Of a stretch of DNA of 19,164 nucleotides, positions 1-7,697 are shown one piece after another. The DNA is taken from contig DGFC01000126.1 of the NCBI GenBank assembly GCA_002391465.1, forward strand, positions 1-19,164, in the 5' to 3' direction. A program made the translations under genes and the position numbers. Numbering within the stretch: position 1 is the first letter of the stretch; each line of letters starts with the position of its first letter. The notes beneath the pieces were generated by a model. It saw only the letters and a list, made by a program, of their open reading frames with translations. It did no database searches and was not told the DNA's origin. Source of the DNA: Firmicutes bacterium UBA3910 (GTDB taxonomy: Bacteria > Bacillota > Limnochordia > Darwinibacteriales > Darwinibacteriaceae).

Positions 1-797
1 AGAAACTGGAAGCAGAACAGACAGCGGTGGTGGGAATAGGCATTGCAGCCCCCGGGCCTCTCATCCGGGACGGCAAGATTGTGCTGATCTCCAACTTTCC
101 AGGCTGGCAGGACGTATCCCTCAGAGAGACTATTGAAGAGGAGTTTGGCCTGCTAACAGTAATGGAACATGATGCTAACGCTGCTGTGCTAGCCGAAAAG
201 CGGCGCGGTAGTTATGACCCCAGTGCCAACATGATCTACGTAGTAGTTGGGCAGGGCATAGGTGCCGGTCTGCTGCTTAATGGAGAAATCTATCAAGGGG
301 GGGTGGAAACCACAGGAGAAATAGGGCATATCACCATCTGCCATGACGGTCCCAGATGTGAATGCGGCAATAGAGGTTGTTTAGAGATGTACTGTTCCGC
401 ACGGACTCTGCTGAACAAGGCCAACACATTAGGTCTAGGGGACGATCTAACGGTGGAGGATGTGGCTAACTTGGCTATCCAAGGCAACAAGGCAGCTGAG
501 CAGCTGCTCAGGGAAAATGCTGAGTTTCTCGCCGCCGGTCTATCCAGTTTAATTTACAGCTTAGGGCCAGAAACAGTTGTCATTGGCGATGATATGTCCT
601 GTGCAGGAGAATATTGGTTTGAGATGGTTGTGGAAGCACTCGAAAGCAGAATCATCCCAAGCGTATGGCAGAAGCTCACCGTGCGGCTCTGTCAGTCCCA
701 TATGGATCCGGTGCTGCTGGGTACCGGGTATCTGGTAATAGAGCACCTGATTAAGAATCCGGGGCTGCTCTTTCCAGACGGCGCACTGAGCGTCTAG
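1..797 (+). CDS. ROK-family protein (regulator or sugar kinase), N-terminus missing
   Basis: This is the C-terminal ~265 residues of a ROK protein. The reading frame is open to the left edge (codons run from base 3), so the GTG at 27 is not the real start. The conserved ROK core is visible: a DANAA segment with the catalytic-type aspartate after EH, a GxGIGAG phosphate-binding stretch, the GEIGH motif, and the zinc-binding CxCGxxGCxE. The family contains both sugar kinases such as glucokinase and repressors of the NagC/XylR type. What separates them is an N-terminal helix-turn-helix, which lies outside the window. The gene ends 42 bases before a sugar ABC importer and is read in the same direction, so a regulator of that operon is my preferred reading, but this is inference. 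Family assignment is firm; role is open. Confidence 0.85.
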   Translation, partial: KLEAEQTAVVGIGIAAPGPLIRDGKIVLISNFPGWQDVSLRETIEEEFGLLTVMEHDANAAVLAEKRRGSYDPSANMIYVVVGQGIGAGLLLNGEIYQGGVETTGEIGHITICHDGPRCECGNRGCLEMYCSARTLLNKANTLGLGDDLTVEDVANLAIQGNKAAEQLLRENAEFLAAGLSSLIYSLGPETVVIGDDMSCAGEYWFEMVVEALESRIIPSVWQKLTVRLCQSHMDPVLLGTGYLVIEHLIKNPGLLFPDGALSV

Positions 798-839
798 CCC
801 AGGGGATGTAATGGTCAACAAAATAAAGGAGGATCTGTA

Positions 840-1817
840 ATGAGAAAGCGTTTTAGCATTTTGGCACTTGCTCTCGTAGCAGTTATGCTGTTCAGCACCG
901 CGATGCGGGCCGCAGGTTACACTATGGTAGGTATTCCAAAGCTCCGTTCTCCTTGGTTCAATCAGTTTGAAAAAGGTCTACTCGATGCTGGTGAAGCGTT
1001 CGATATCTACACCTATATGCAAGCTCCCGCTTCCGCAGACGAAGCTGAGCAGGTTCGCATTATCCAAGACGCCATTAACCAGGGTGTAGACGCTGTGCTG
1101 GTAGTTCCCAACAACGCCACCTCTTTGGAACCTGTATTTGCCCGGGCACAAAGAGACGGCATCCTGGTACTCACCCATGAATCCCCAGACCAAGGTAACG
1201 CAAACTTTAACGTTGAGATGATCGACAACGTCAAGTTCGGTGAGACCGCAATGCGCCTCATGGCCGAGGCAATGGGCGGCAAAGGCAAGTTCGTTATCTT
1301 CGTAGGCTCCCTAACCGTACCTGCGCACAACATCTGGGCCGACGCTGCTCTGGCCTATGCAGCCGAGCACTATCCAGAGCTGGAGCTGGTTGGTACCCGC
1401 TACCCAGTATCTGAAGACCAAAACGCTGCTCGTCAAACCGCAACTGAGATTCTAACTGCCAACCCTGACGTAAAAGGATTCCTGGCGTTTGGCAGCCAAG
1501 GCGCTCCCGGCGCTGCTCAGGCGGTCCGCGATCTGGGCTTGAAAGACAGCACTGTTGTACTGGGCACAACTTCTCCAAACCAAGCCCGCCAGTATCTGGA
1601 AGATGGCTCTATGGACTACAGCGTTCTCTGGGATCCCGGCGAGGCAGCCTATGTCATGATTTACCTCGCTAAACTGACCCTGGACGGTAGAGCCAACGAA
1701 ATCTATGATGGTATGACCGTACCTGGTGTGGGCGAGGCCACCATCGAAGGCATCAACGTACTTTTCGACAAACCTCTCATCATTACCAAGGACAACGCAG
1801 GCGACTACGATTTCTAA
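840..1817 (+). CDS. Sugar ABC transporter substrate-binding protein (LsrB/RhaS-like)
   Basis: This 325-residue exported binding protein captures a sugar outside the cytoplasmic membrane and delivers it to the transporter encoded just downstream. The start is fixed by AAAGGAGG seven to eight bases upstream. Residues 1-25 form a signal peptide (KR, then a hydrophobic run, then AMRAA) with no lipobox cysteine. The mature part is a periplasmic-binding-protein type I fold of the LsrB/RhaS kind: the IPKL start, a GTTSPNQARQYLEDG segment, LWDPGEAAY, and a C-terminal KDNAGDYDF close to the end of E. coli LsrB. Of the six LsrB residues I recall as contacting AI-2, only the lysine (K34) is kept; the others are replaced (E114, A162, H163 and two more). 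AI-2 is therefore unlikely. A deoxyhexose or pentose is more likely given the downstream fucose-type enzymes. Confidence 0.9.
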   Translation: MRKRFSILALALVAVMLFSTAMRAAGYTMVGIPKLRSPWFNQFEKGLLDAGEAFDIYTYMQAPASADEAEQVRIIQDAINQGVDAVLVVPNNATSLEPVFARAQRDGILVLTHESPDQGNANFNVEMIDNVKFGETAMRLMAEAMGGKGKFVIFVGSLTVPAHNIWADAALAYAAEHYPELELVGTRYPVSEDQNAARQTATEILTANPDVKGFLAFGSQGAPGAAQAVRDLGLKDSTVVLGTTSPNQARQYLEDGSMDYSVLWDPGEAAYVMIYLAKLTLDGRANEIYDGMTVPGVGEATIEGINVLFDKPLIITKDNAGDYDF

Positions 1818-1830
1818 GGTAGTAGGGTTA

Positions 1831-1860
1831 TGTGGTTCCACACTTCGGTGTGGAACCACA
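1831..1860 (+). promoter_or_regulatory. Perfect 13-bp hairpin with cUUCGg loop between binding protein and ATPase genes
   Basis: TGTGGTTCCACAC, then TTCG, then its exact reverse complement. The loop with its closing C-G pair is the very stable cUUCGg tetraloop. It begins 13 bases after the binding-protein stop codon. No T-run follows, so it is unlikely to be a strong intrinsic terminator. Such hairpins behind the first gene of importer operons often protect the upstream mRNA from 3' exonucleases or cause partial termination, so that far more binding protein than membrane components is made. That role is inferred here. Confidence 0.8.
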
Positions 1861-1894
1861 GCAAATCCAAATAAGAACGGGATGTTGTGATAGT

Positions 1895-3418
1895 ATGAGT
1901 AAATTTCTGCAAATGGTGAATATCCAAAAGAACTATGGCGGTGTGAAGGCACTCAAAGGTGTCGACTTTTCCATCGATCAAGCTGAAATTCACTGCTTAA
2001 TTGGGGAAAACGGTTCCGGTAAATCCACGCTGATTAAGATCATCTCCGGTGATGTTCAGCCTGACGGCGGCGAGATTCAAATCGAAGGCCGCCATTACCC
2101 CAGACTGCGCCAGATTGATTCCTTAAATCTGGGCATCCGCGTCATTTACCAGGACTTTGCCCTCTTTCCCAACCTGACAGTGGCGGAAAACATTGCCTAT
2201 AGCCAGTTGGTGGAAAAAGGTGACAGACTGGTAAACTGGCAGGAGATTCATGAGATTGCTAAGGCTGCCACTGAAAAGATTCAGATCAATTTGGATCTCC
2301 ATGAGCTCGTTGGCAACTTGTCTGTGGCCAATCAACAGATGGTGGCCATCTGTCGGGCGTTAACTAAAGATGTCCGTCTCTTAATCTTGGATGAGCCTAC
2401 TTCAGCCCTGAGTAAGGTGGAAATCGACCAGCAGTTTAAGGTCGTCTTTGACCTGCAGTCGAAGGGCATTTCCATTATGTTCGTCAGCCACAAACTAAAT
2501 GAAGTTCTCCAGATCGCCCACAAGGTCAGTATTTTGCGGGATGGGGAAATGATCGCTACTCTTCCTCGGGAAGAGGTTGACAACGACAAGCTAATTCAGC
2601 TCATGAGCGGCCGCAAGATTACCTACACCCGCTACAAGGGACCCGAAACCACCAACGGGAAGCTGCTGGAAGTGAAGGGGTTAACTAAAAAGAACAACTT
2701 CGCGGATGTCTCCTTTTCTTTAGGGCGCGGGGAGATTTTGGGCATTACCGGTCTCCTTGGTTCAGGCCGCACCGAGCTGGCCCTGGCCCTCTACGGAATT
2801 GCTCCAGCGGATAGAGGGAGCGTGGTTATTGACGGCAAACCGGTTACGATCCACAGCGTCCAGGACGCGGTGCGGGCCGGGATAGGCTATGTGCCTGAAG
2901 ACCGCTTAACGCAGGGCTTAGTTATGAAGAAGTCAGTGCGGGAAAACGTGGTGCCTATTGTCATCGATCAGCTTCGCAATAAGCTGGGGCTCTTGGATAA
3001 TGGAGAGTGGAGACAGACCGTGGACCATTGGATCGATGAGCTGGGAATTAAGGTGGCACACCGAGATGTGGAAGTGCGGACCCTTTCCGGAGGCAACCAA
3101 CAGAAGGTCGTGCTGAGCAAGTGGCTCGCCTCCAAGCCCAAGATCCTGATTTTGGATAACCCAACAGCCGGTGTGGACGTGGCTGCCAAGAGCAGCATTT
3201 ATGAAGTCGTTCGAAACATGGCGGAACAGGGTGTGGGGGTAATTCTGATTTCTGACGAGATTCCTGAAGTTGTGAATAACTGCAACAGAATTCTCATTAT
3301 GAGAAACGGCCGGTTGGTGGAACACCTTGAGACCCAGGATGTCACTGAGGAAGAGGTGCAGAATTTGGTGGAAATGACCGGGACACAACAGCAGCAGATC
3401 AGTGGTGAGCTGAGATGA
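1895..3418 (+). CDS. Sugar ABC transporter ATP-binding protein with two nucleotide-binding domains (RbsA/LsrA type)
   Basis: This 507-residue cytoplasmic ATPase powers sugar import with the two permeases that follow. The first domain has Walker A GENGSGKST (K43), a divergent signature LSVANQQ, and Walker B LILDEPT with the catalytic glutamate E167. The second domain (from about residue 260) has the lysine-less GLLGSGRTEL loop usual for this family, a good LSGGNQQK signature, and Walker B LILDNPT in which the catalytic glutamate is asparagine (N422). The second site is probably weak or inactive in hydrolysis. An in-frame GTG at 1832 would extend the protein by 21 residues, but it lies inside the intergenic hairpin. 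ATG 1895 gives the normal family N-terminus, although its ribosome binding site is weak (GGGATG). The stop codon overlaps the next start as ATGA. Confidence 0.93.
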   Translation: MSKFLQMVNIQKNYGGVKALKGVDFSIDQAEIHCLIGENGSGKSTLIKIISGDVQPDGGEIQIEGRHYPRLRQIDSLNLGIRVIYQDFALFPNLTVAENIAYSQLVEKGDRLVNWQEIHEIAKAATEKIQINLDLHELVGNLSVANQQMVAICRALTKDVRLLILDEPTSALSKVEIDQQFKVVFDLQSKGISIMFVSHKLNEVLQIAHKVSILRDGEMIATLPREEVDNDKLIQLMSGRKITYTRYKGPETTNGKLLEVKGLTKKNNFADVSFSLGRGEILGITGLLGSGRTELALALYGIAPADRGSVVIDGKPVTIHSVQDAVRAGIGYVPEDRLTQGLVMKKSVRENVVPIVIDQLRNKLGLLDNGEWRQTVDHWIDELGIKVAHRDVEVRTLSGGNQQKVVLSKWLASKPKILILDNPTAGVDVAAKSSIYEVVRNMAEQGVGVILISDEIPEVVNNCNRILIMRNGRLVEHLETQDVTEEEVQNLVEMTGTQQQQISGELR

Positions 3419-4431
3419 TGAAAAAGTTGACTAAACAGACGGAGTTCTATCTGGCTCTGCTCATTATCGCTCTGAGCATCTTCATCACCCTGAACAATCC
3501 CCGTTTCCTCACGACAGAGAATATTTTTGGTTTGCTCCGGAGCTTTTCTGTGATGGGTATCATGTCGGTGGGAGTCCTCTTTGTGCTTATCCTTGGCGGC
3601 AGCCCTGATGTGTCATTTACCGCAATTGCTCAGGTAGTGCAGTACATCGTGGTAATCCTTACCCTTAACTACGGCGGAAACATTTTCCTCGCTTTTCTCG
3701 TCGCCTGCGCCTTGGGTGTGCTCATGGGTCTGCTCAATGGTTTCTTAGTGCACAAGTTTAAGGTGCCCACCATCATTATCACCATCGCGACGTCAAACAT
3801 TTACTTTGGACTCCTATATGTGTTTTCCAAGGGAGAAGTAATCTTTGTCATTCATCCCATGTTTAGGGAGTTTGGCCAGCTGGCCATCGGCAGCTGGGTA
3901 GGGCAGCACGGCACTCCTTATGGGCTCAGTCTGCTGGCAATTATCTGGCTCCTGACCCTGGTGGCGGGCTGGTTTATCCTACGCCGCACTCAGATTGGTC
4001 GGAATATCTATGCCATTGGGGGCAATGAGATTGCTGCCGAGCGCGTAGGTATCAATGTTTTCAAAACTAGGATGTTCGTGTTTGGGGTTATTGGCTTTCT
4101 CTCTGGAGTAGCTGCCATTGTGCATGCTGCCATTGTGCAGTCGGCCATTCCCAACATTATCGTAGGGCAGGAAATGAATGTGATTGCCGCGGTCTTCCTT
4201 GGAGGAGCGGGTGTCTTTGGCGGAAAGGGGACCATTATCGGAACTTTCCTGGGCATCCTCCTGCTCGCGATTGTGAGCAACGGTCTCACCTTGCTGGGCA
4301 TCTCCACTTACTGGTACAACGTGCTTATTGGAGCCGTCATTGTAGTCAGCATTACCATCAGCGCGATCCAGCAGATTAGGCAGGAGAAGACCCGCGTTAG
4401 AGTCCAGGTTGAGGGGGAAGTTACGGCATGA
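3415..4431 (+). CDS. Sugar ABC transporter permease 1 (RbsC/LsrC/RhaP family)
   Basis: This 338-residue integral membrane protein is almost wholly hydrophobic with short polar loops, as expected for the branched-chain/ribose permease family. The usual GGxDLS-like motif after an early membrane segment appears as GGSPDVSF (residues 61-68). The cytoplasmic coupling loop AIGGNEIAAERVGIN (about residues 200-214) should contact the ATPase. A glycine-rich GGAGVFGGKGTIIGTFLG segment precedes the last helices, as in RbsC. The start overlaps the ATPase stop as ATGA, so translation is probably coupled. An ATG three bases later (3418) is equally possible. Gene order binding protein, ATPase, permease, permease matches rhamnose (rhaSTPQ) operons, but the substrate cannot be read from the permease. 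Confidence 0.92.
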   Translation: MMKKLTKQTEFYLALLIIALSIFITLNNPRFLTTENIFGLLRSFSVMGIMSVGVLFVLILGGSPDVSFTAIAQVVQYIVVILTLNYGGNIFLAFLVACALGVLMGLLNGFLVHKFKVPTIIITIATSNIYFGLLYVFSKGEVIFVIHPMFREFGQLAIGSWVGQHGTPYGLSLLAIIWLLTLVAGWFILRRTQIGRNIYAIGGNEIAAERVGINVFKTRMFVFGVIGFLSGVAAIVHAAIVQSAIPNIIVGQEMNVIAAVFLGGAGVFGGKGTIIGTFLGILLLAIVSNGLTLLGISTYWYNVLIGAVIVVSITISAIQQIRQEKTRVRVQVEGEVTA

Positions 4432-5438
4432 AAAAAAGAGTTCCCAATTTATCCCTATACATTCTGCTCATAGCGGTCGTAGTCTTGATGACCGTGCTGA
4501 ACCCAGTCCGTTTTCCAACCAGGCGAAACTTCTTTTCCATGGCTTATCAGCTGCCCTTCCTTGCCTTTTTATCCATGGGCCAAATGGTGCCCATGCTGGC
4601 AGGCGGGATAAACCTGGCCATCATCGCCACCACCAACCTGACCGGCATTGTCACCGCGATGCTCCTCAGTTGGCTGAGTGGTGGTAGTTCTTGGGATGCC
4701 TCGCTGTTCATTACTTTAGTGGCAATGGCAGGGGGAGTACTGGCTGCCTTGGCAGTGGGTGCCCTCAACGGTTTCCTCATTGGTCATCTGCGCATCCCTG
4801 ATATGCTGGCTACTTTGGGTACCATGACCTTGGTGGAAGGAATCAACATTGTGCTCACCCGTGGCTACACCCTGACAGGATTCCCAGACTTTCTCATTGC
4901 CATCGGTAATGATGCCTGGGGAGACATTCCCATTCCGTTCATTATCTTCGTTGTCCTGACCATTCTGCTAGGTGTGCTTTTGAACAAAACTTCATTTGGC
5001 TACAGTGTGTATATGATTGGTTCTAACTACACCGCTTCCAAGTTTTCTGCAATTGACACTAGGAAGGTCATCATCAAGGCGTATATGCTTTCCTCCGTCT
5101 TTGCAGCAGTTACTTCATTCATTATGATGGGCCAGATGAACTCGGTGAAAGCAAACTATGCCGAGTCGTATCTGCTGGTATCAATTCTGGCCTGCATTTT
5201 GGGGGCCATCGACCCCATGGGCGGCTCTGGAAGGCTGTCCGGCCTGGTGGTATCGGTCCTCATTCTTCAAGTGGTTTCTACCGGCGTGAACCTGCTCAGG
5301 ATGGACCCATTCTTCGTGCGGGCCATGTGGGGCTTCATCGTCATTGTTGTTATCGCCATGAACCATTACGGCCAGCATGTGAAGTTCCCTCTAGGCTTCC
5401 ACAGATGGAAGAGGGCGGAGCAGTCGGTGGACCAGTAA
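4428..5438 (+). CDS. Sugar ABC transporter permease 2 (RbsC/LsrD/RhaQ family)
   Basis: This 336-residue polytopic membrane protein is the partner of the preceding permease. The family motif is seen as AGGINLAIIATT (residues 58-69). The coupling loop is MIGSNYTASKFSAIDTRK (about 196-213). Late helices contain the ILGAIDPMGGSG stretch that corresponds to the glycine-rich segment of RbsC-type permeases, followed by VSTGVNLLRMDPFF. The start ATG overlaps the upstream stop as ATGA and has GAGGGGGAAG in front. A heterodimeric permease (two genes) plus one fused double ATPase is the layout of Lsr and Rha importers rather than the single-permease ribose importer. It is the last gene before a 137-base gap, so it closes the transport part of the operon. 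Confidence 0.92.
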   Translation: MKKRVPNLSLYILLIAVVVLMTVLNPVRFPTRRNFFSMAYQLPFLAFLSMGQMVPMLAGGINLAIIATTNLTGIVTAMLLSWLSGGSSWDASLFITLVAMAGGVLAALAVGALNGFLIGHLRIPDMLATLGTMTLVEGINIVLTRGYTLTGFPDFLIAIGNDAWGDIPIPFIIFVVLTILLGVLLNKTSFGYSVYMIGSNYTASKFSAIDTRKVIIKAYMLSSVFAAVTSFIMMGQMNSVKANYAESYLLVSILACILGAIDPMGGSGRLSGLVVSVLILQVVSTGVNLLRMDPFFVRAMWGFIVIVVIAMNHYGQHVKFPLGFHRWKRAEQSVDQ

Positions 5439-5450
5439 TATGCAAGATCG

Positions 5451-5500
5451 CGAAAGGTGGCATCACTCCGTACCGCACTTGGGGTCGTGTCACCTTTTCG
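5451..5500 (+). promoter_or_regulatory. Imperfect inverted repeat between transporter and catabolic genes
   Basis: Bases 5451-5462 (CGAAAGGTGGCA) pair with 5488-5500 (TGTCACCTTTTCG) through about eleven pairs, including one G-U and a one-base difference in the A/T run, around a 25-base loop. No T-tract follows, so it is a poor intrinsic terminator. It could be a processing or partial-termination element separating transporter from enzyme expression. The rest of the 5439-5575 gap shows no convincing promoter. Confidence 0.4.
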
Positions 5501-5575
5501 TATCCATTCTAACAATTCCGAAGAACGACGGATTAGCGAAACGAACTACGCAATGCTGATCTGAAAGGGGTAACA

Positions 5576-7108
5576 ATGAGGTACCTGTTAGGACTAGATC
5601 TTGGAACATCGAGCGTTAGGGCTGCTGTGGTTGACCCGGAGGGTCGTCTCGTTGGCGTGGCTGGGGAAGAGTATCCCATCGTCGCTCCTCAGCTGGGATG
5701 GGCAGAACAAGACCCGGAAGCCTGGGTGAATGCGGCCTATCGAACTGTTCGCAGCGTGTTGAACCAAGTAGGTATCAGTGGCAGTGAGGTTCTGGCGGTG
5801 GGACTCTCCGGGCAGATGCATGGACTGGTTTTGGTCGATGAGAATGGAATGTGCCTACGGCCAGCGATCATCTGGCCTGACAAAAGGACTGAAGCTCAGC
5901 GGAGACAGCTTGCACAGAAACTCAATCAGAATGAGCTGTACCAGATCACCGGATTGCCCTTGGCAACAGGATTTTTAGGTCTATCATTACTTTGGGTTAA
6001 AGAGCATGAGCCTGAGACTTACAGTCGGATCCGCAAGGTTCTGCTCCCCAAGGACTACATCCGTTACCGGCTCACCGGCCAACTAGCAACTGATCCCACG
6101 GATGCCAGCGGAACCTTGCTCTTTGATGTCGCGGCTAGAAAATGGTCTGAGGACCTTCTCGGGGGATTGGAATTAGCCCCAGAACTCCTTCCTTCCGTCT
6201 TAGAATCCCTCCAAATCGGAGGAGAACTGACCCCGGAAGCGGCAGAAGCCACTGGTCTGCTGGCGGGAACCCCCGTTGCTGTGGGCGGGGGAGATCAGGC
6301 TATGGCAGCTTTAGGCCTGGGCCTAAAACCTGGGGAAGTGGCCTCCACTATTGCCACAGGAGGGCAGTTGGTCACAATCACCCCCGAGACCATTATTGAT
6401 CCAGGGCGACGTATGCATACCCTAAGCTACATTACGCCTGAGCGGAGCATCCTCATGGGGGCTGTGCTGGCGGCAGGACTTTCCCTGCGCTGGTTTAGGG
6501 ATACCCTTGGCCAATTGGAAAAGGAGGCGGCTCGAAATCTAGGCGTCTCCGCCTATGAACTGCTTTCTTTGGAGGCGGCTCGGGCTGCTCCCGGTTCAGA
6601 TGGGTTATTTTTTCTGCCCTATTTGTCAGGGGAAAGGACCCCCCATATGGATCCTAGGGCTCGAGGTTGTTTTATAGGACTTACACTCTCCCACACAAAA
6701 GCCCATATGGCTCGGGCTGTGATGGAAGGGGTTTCCTTCGCTCTGAAGGATTCGCTCCTCATTATGCAGGAATTAGGAGTAGGTATCGAGCGAATCATTC
6801 TCTCCGGCGGCGGGGCTAGAAGTCGGGTGTGGCAGCAGATCCAGGCGGATATCTACGGTTTCCCCGTCCAAGTTGTACAGCGGGATGAGCACTCTTCCTA
6901 TGGTGCCGCTTTGGCAGCTGGGGTGGCAGCTGGTGAGTACCGGGATCTGTCAGATGCTTTAAGCCGTGCACGAAGCGATGAGCTGCTCCAGGCTGAGTAC
7001 GTCTATCCCATTGAGGGAAACGTAAAGCTCTATCAAGAGCAGTATGAGTATTATAAAGCACTTTATCCAGCGCTAAAAACAGTTTTTGGTGGTGAATCTG
7101 GTGAGTAA
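5576..7108 (+). CDS. xylB: FGGY carbohydrate kinase, xylulokinase type
   Basis: This 510-residue cytoplasmic kinase probably phosphorylates D-xylulose (or a related ketopentose) to the 5-phosphate, feeding the pentose phosphate pathway. The N-terminal phosphate-binding motif is DLGTSSVR (from D8). The sugar-binding SGQMHG (M81-H82) matches the M-H pair of E. coli XylB. The catalytic aspartate is in GGGDQ (D240). The C-terminal half has LPYLSGERTPHMDP and the ADP-site LSGGGARS. ATG 5576 follows GAAAGGGG at good distance. It is the first enzyme gene after the importer and overlaps the following SIS gene by a few codons. A second, only moderately similar kinase lies at 14990. Xylulose is the default prediction, and other ketoses are possible because FGGY kinases change specificity easily. 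Confidence 0.85.
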   Translation: MRYLLGLDLGTSSVRAAVVDPEGRLVGVAGEEYPIVAPQLGWAEQDPEAWVNAAYRTVRSVLNQVGISGSEVLAVGLSGQMHGLVLVDENGMCLRPAIIWPDKRTEAQRRQLAQKLNQNELYQITGLPLATGFLGLSLLWVKEHEPETYSRIRKVLLPKDYIRYRLTGQLATDPTDASGTLLFDVAARKWSEDLLGGLELAPELLPSVLESLQIGGELTPEAAEATGLLAGTPVAVGGGDQAMAALGLGLKPGEVASTIATGGQLVTITPETIIDPGRRMHTLSYITPERSILMGAVLAAGLSLRWFRDTLGQLEKEAARNLGVSAYELLSLEAARAAPGSDGLFFLPYLSGERTPHMDPRARGCFIGLTLSHTKAHMARAVMEGVSFALKDSLLIMQELGVGIERIILSGGGARSRVWQQIQADIYGFPVQVVQRDEHSSYGAALAAGVAAGEYRDLSDALSRARSDELLQAEYVYPIEGNVKLYQEQYEYYKALYPALKTVFGGESGE

Positions 7109-7697
7109 CACTTTAATTGGGGAAGTAATTGCAATGGAGACTGCCGCGCTGCAGGCTCTGGCGGAACAGCTCGGGGGCGAAATTGAGGCATGCGTCAGTC
7201 TCCTGGCGGGAACCCGCGGAAACATCTTGGTAGCCGGCATGGGAACTTCAGGGGCAGTGGCGAGGCGGGCTGCGCACCTTTTGGCCTGCTGCGGAGCCCC
7301 GGCTTTTTACGTCCATCCTTCCGATCAGCAGCACGGCGCTTCAGGAGCGGTGCGGGAAGGAGATACCATTTTAGTCTTTTCTAAAGGAGGAGAAAGCGAG
7401 GAGATAAACACCTTCCTCCGCATGGTTAGAGAGAAGGGCTGTAAAGTAGTGGCCCTCACCGGGCGGGAGCAATCCAGCATGACTCCTTTAGTGGATAAGC
7501 AGATTGTCTTTACAACTCCTCAGGAGAGTGAACCTTTCGGTATGATTGCCACAACGAGTTCCTTGGCGTCCTGTCTGGTAACCGATGTGCTCTGTCATCT
7601 ATACTTACGGCAAACAGGTTATACCCAAGAAAGATTTGCCCAGAGTCATCCTGGTGGGGCAGTGGGCCAAATGGTGAGGGAGGTGGAGGACGAATAA
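7101..7697 (+). CDS. SIS-domain sugar-phosphate isomerase, KdsD/GutQ-like without CBS domains
   Basis: The protein has about 198 residues and a single SIS fold. It resembles the isomerase half of KdsD/KpsF/GutQ, which interconvert D-arabinose-5-phosphate and D-ribulose-5-phosphate, but lacks the CBS pair that follows in those enzymes. Matching landmarks are EVIAMETAAL, GMGTSG, VHPSDQQHG, KGGESEE, TGREQSSM, TTSS and FAQSHPGGAVGQ (H183). Of the KdsD catalytic residues I recall (K59, E111, E152, H193), three have counterparts, while the lysine of GMGKSG is threonine (T49). The start is uncertain. GTG 7101 keeps the conserved N-terminal helix and overlaps the kinase stop by 8 bases. GTG 7089 or 7092 upstream is possible, and ATG 7134, though it has GGGGAAG before it, would cut the helix. 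Which sugar phosphate it acts on is unknown. Confidence 0.75.
   Translation: MSNTLIGEVIAMETAALQALAEQLGGEIEACVSLLAGTRGNILVAGMGTSGAVARRAAHLLACCGAPAFYVHPSDQQHGASGAVREGDTILVFSKGGESEEINTFLRMVREKGCKVVALTGREQSSMTPLVDKQIVFTTPQESEPFGMIATTSSLASCLVTDVLCHLYLRQTGYTQERFAQSHPGGAVGQMVREVEDE

Noticed and set aside
1832..1894. Upstream GTG start extending the ATPase by 21 residues
   Set aside because: The extension is translated from the perfect hairpin and has no family similarity; ATG 1895 gives the normal N-terminus.
840..5438. Autoinducer-2 (lsr) import operon
   Set aside because: The importer resembles LsrB/A/C/D, but most AI-2 contact residues in the binding protein are replaced, and no LsrF or LsrG was seen. 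The kinases are of xylulo/rhamnulokinase type.
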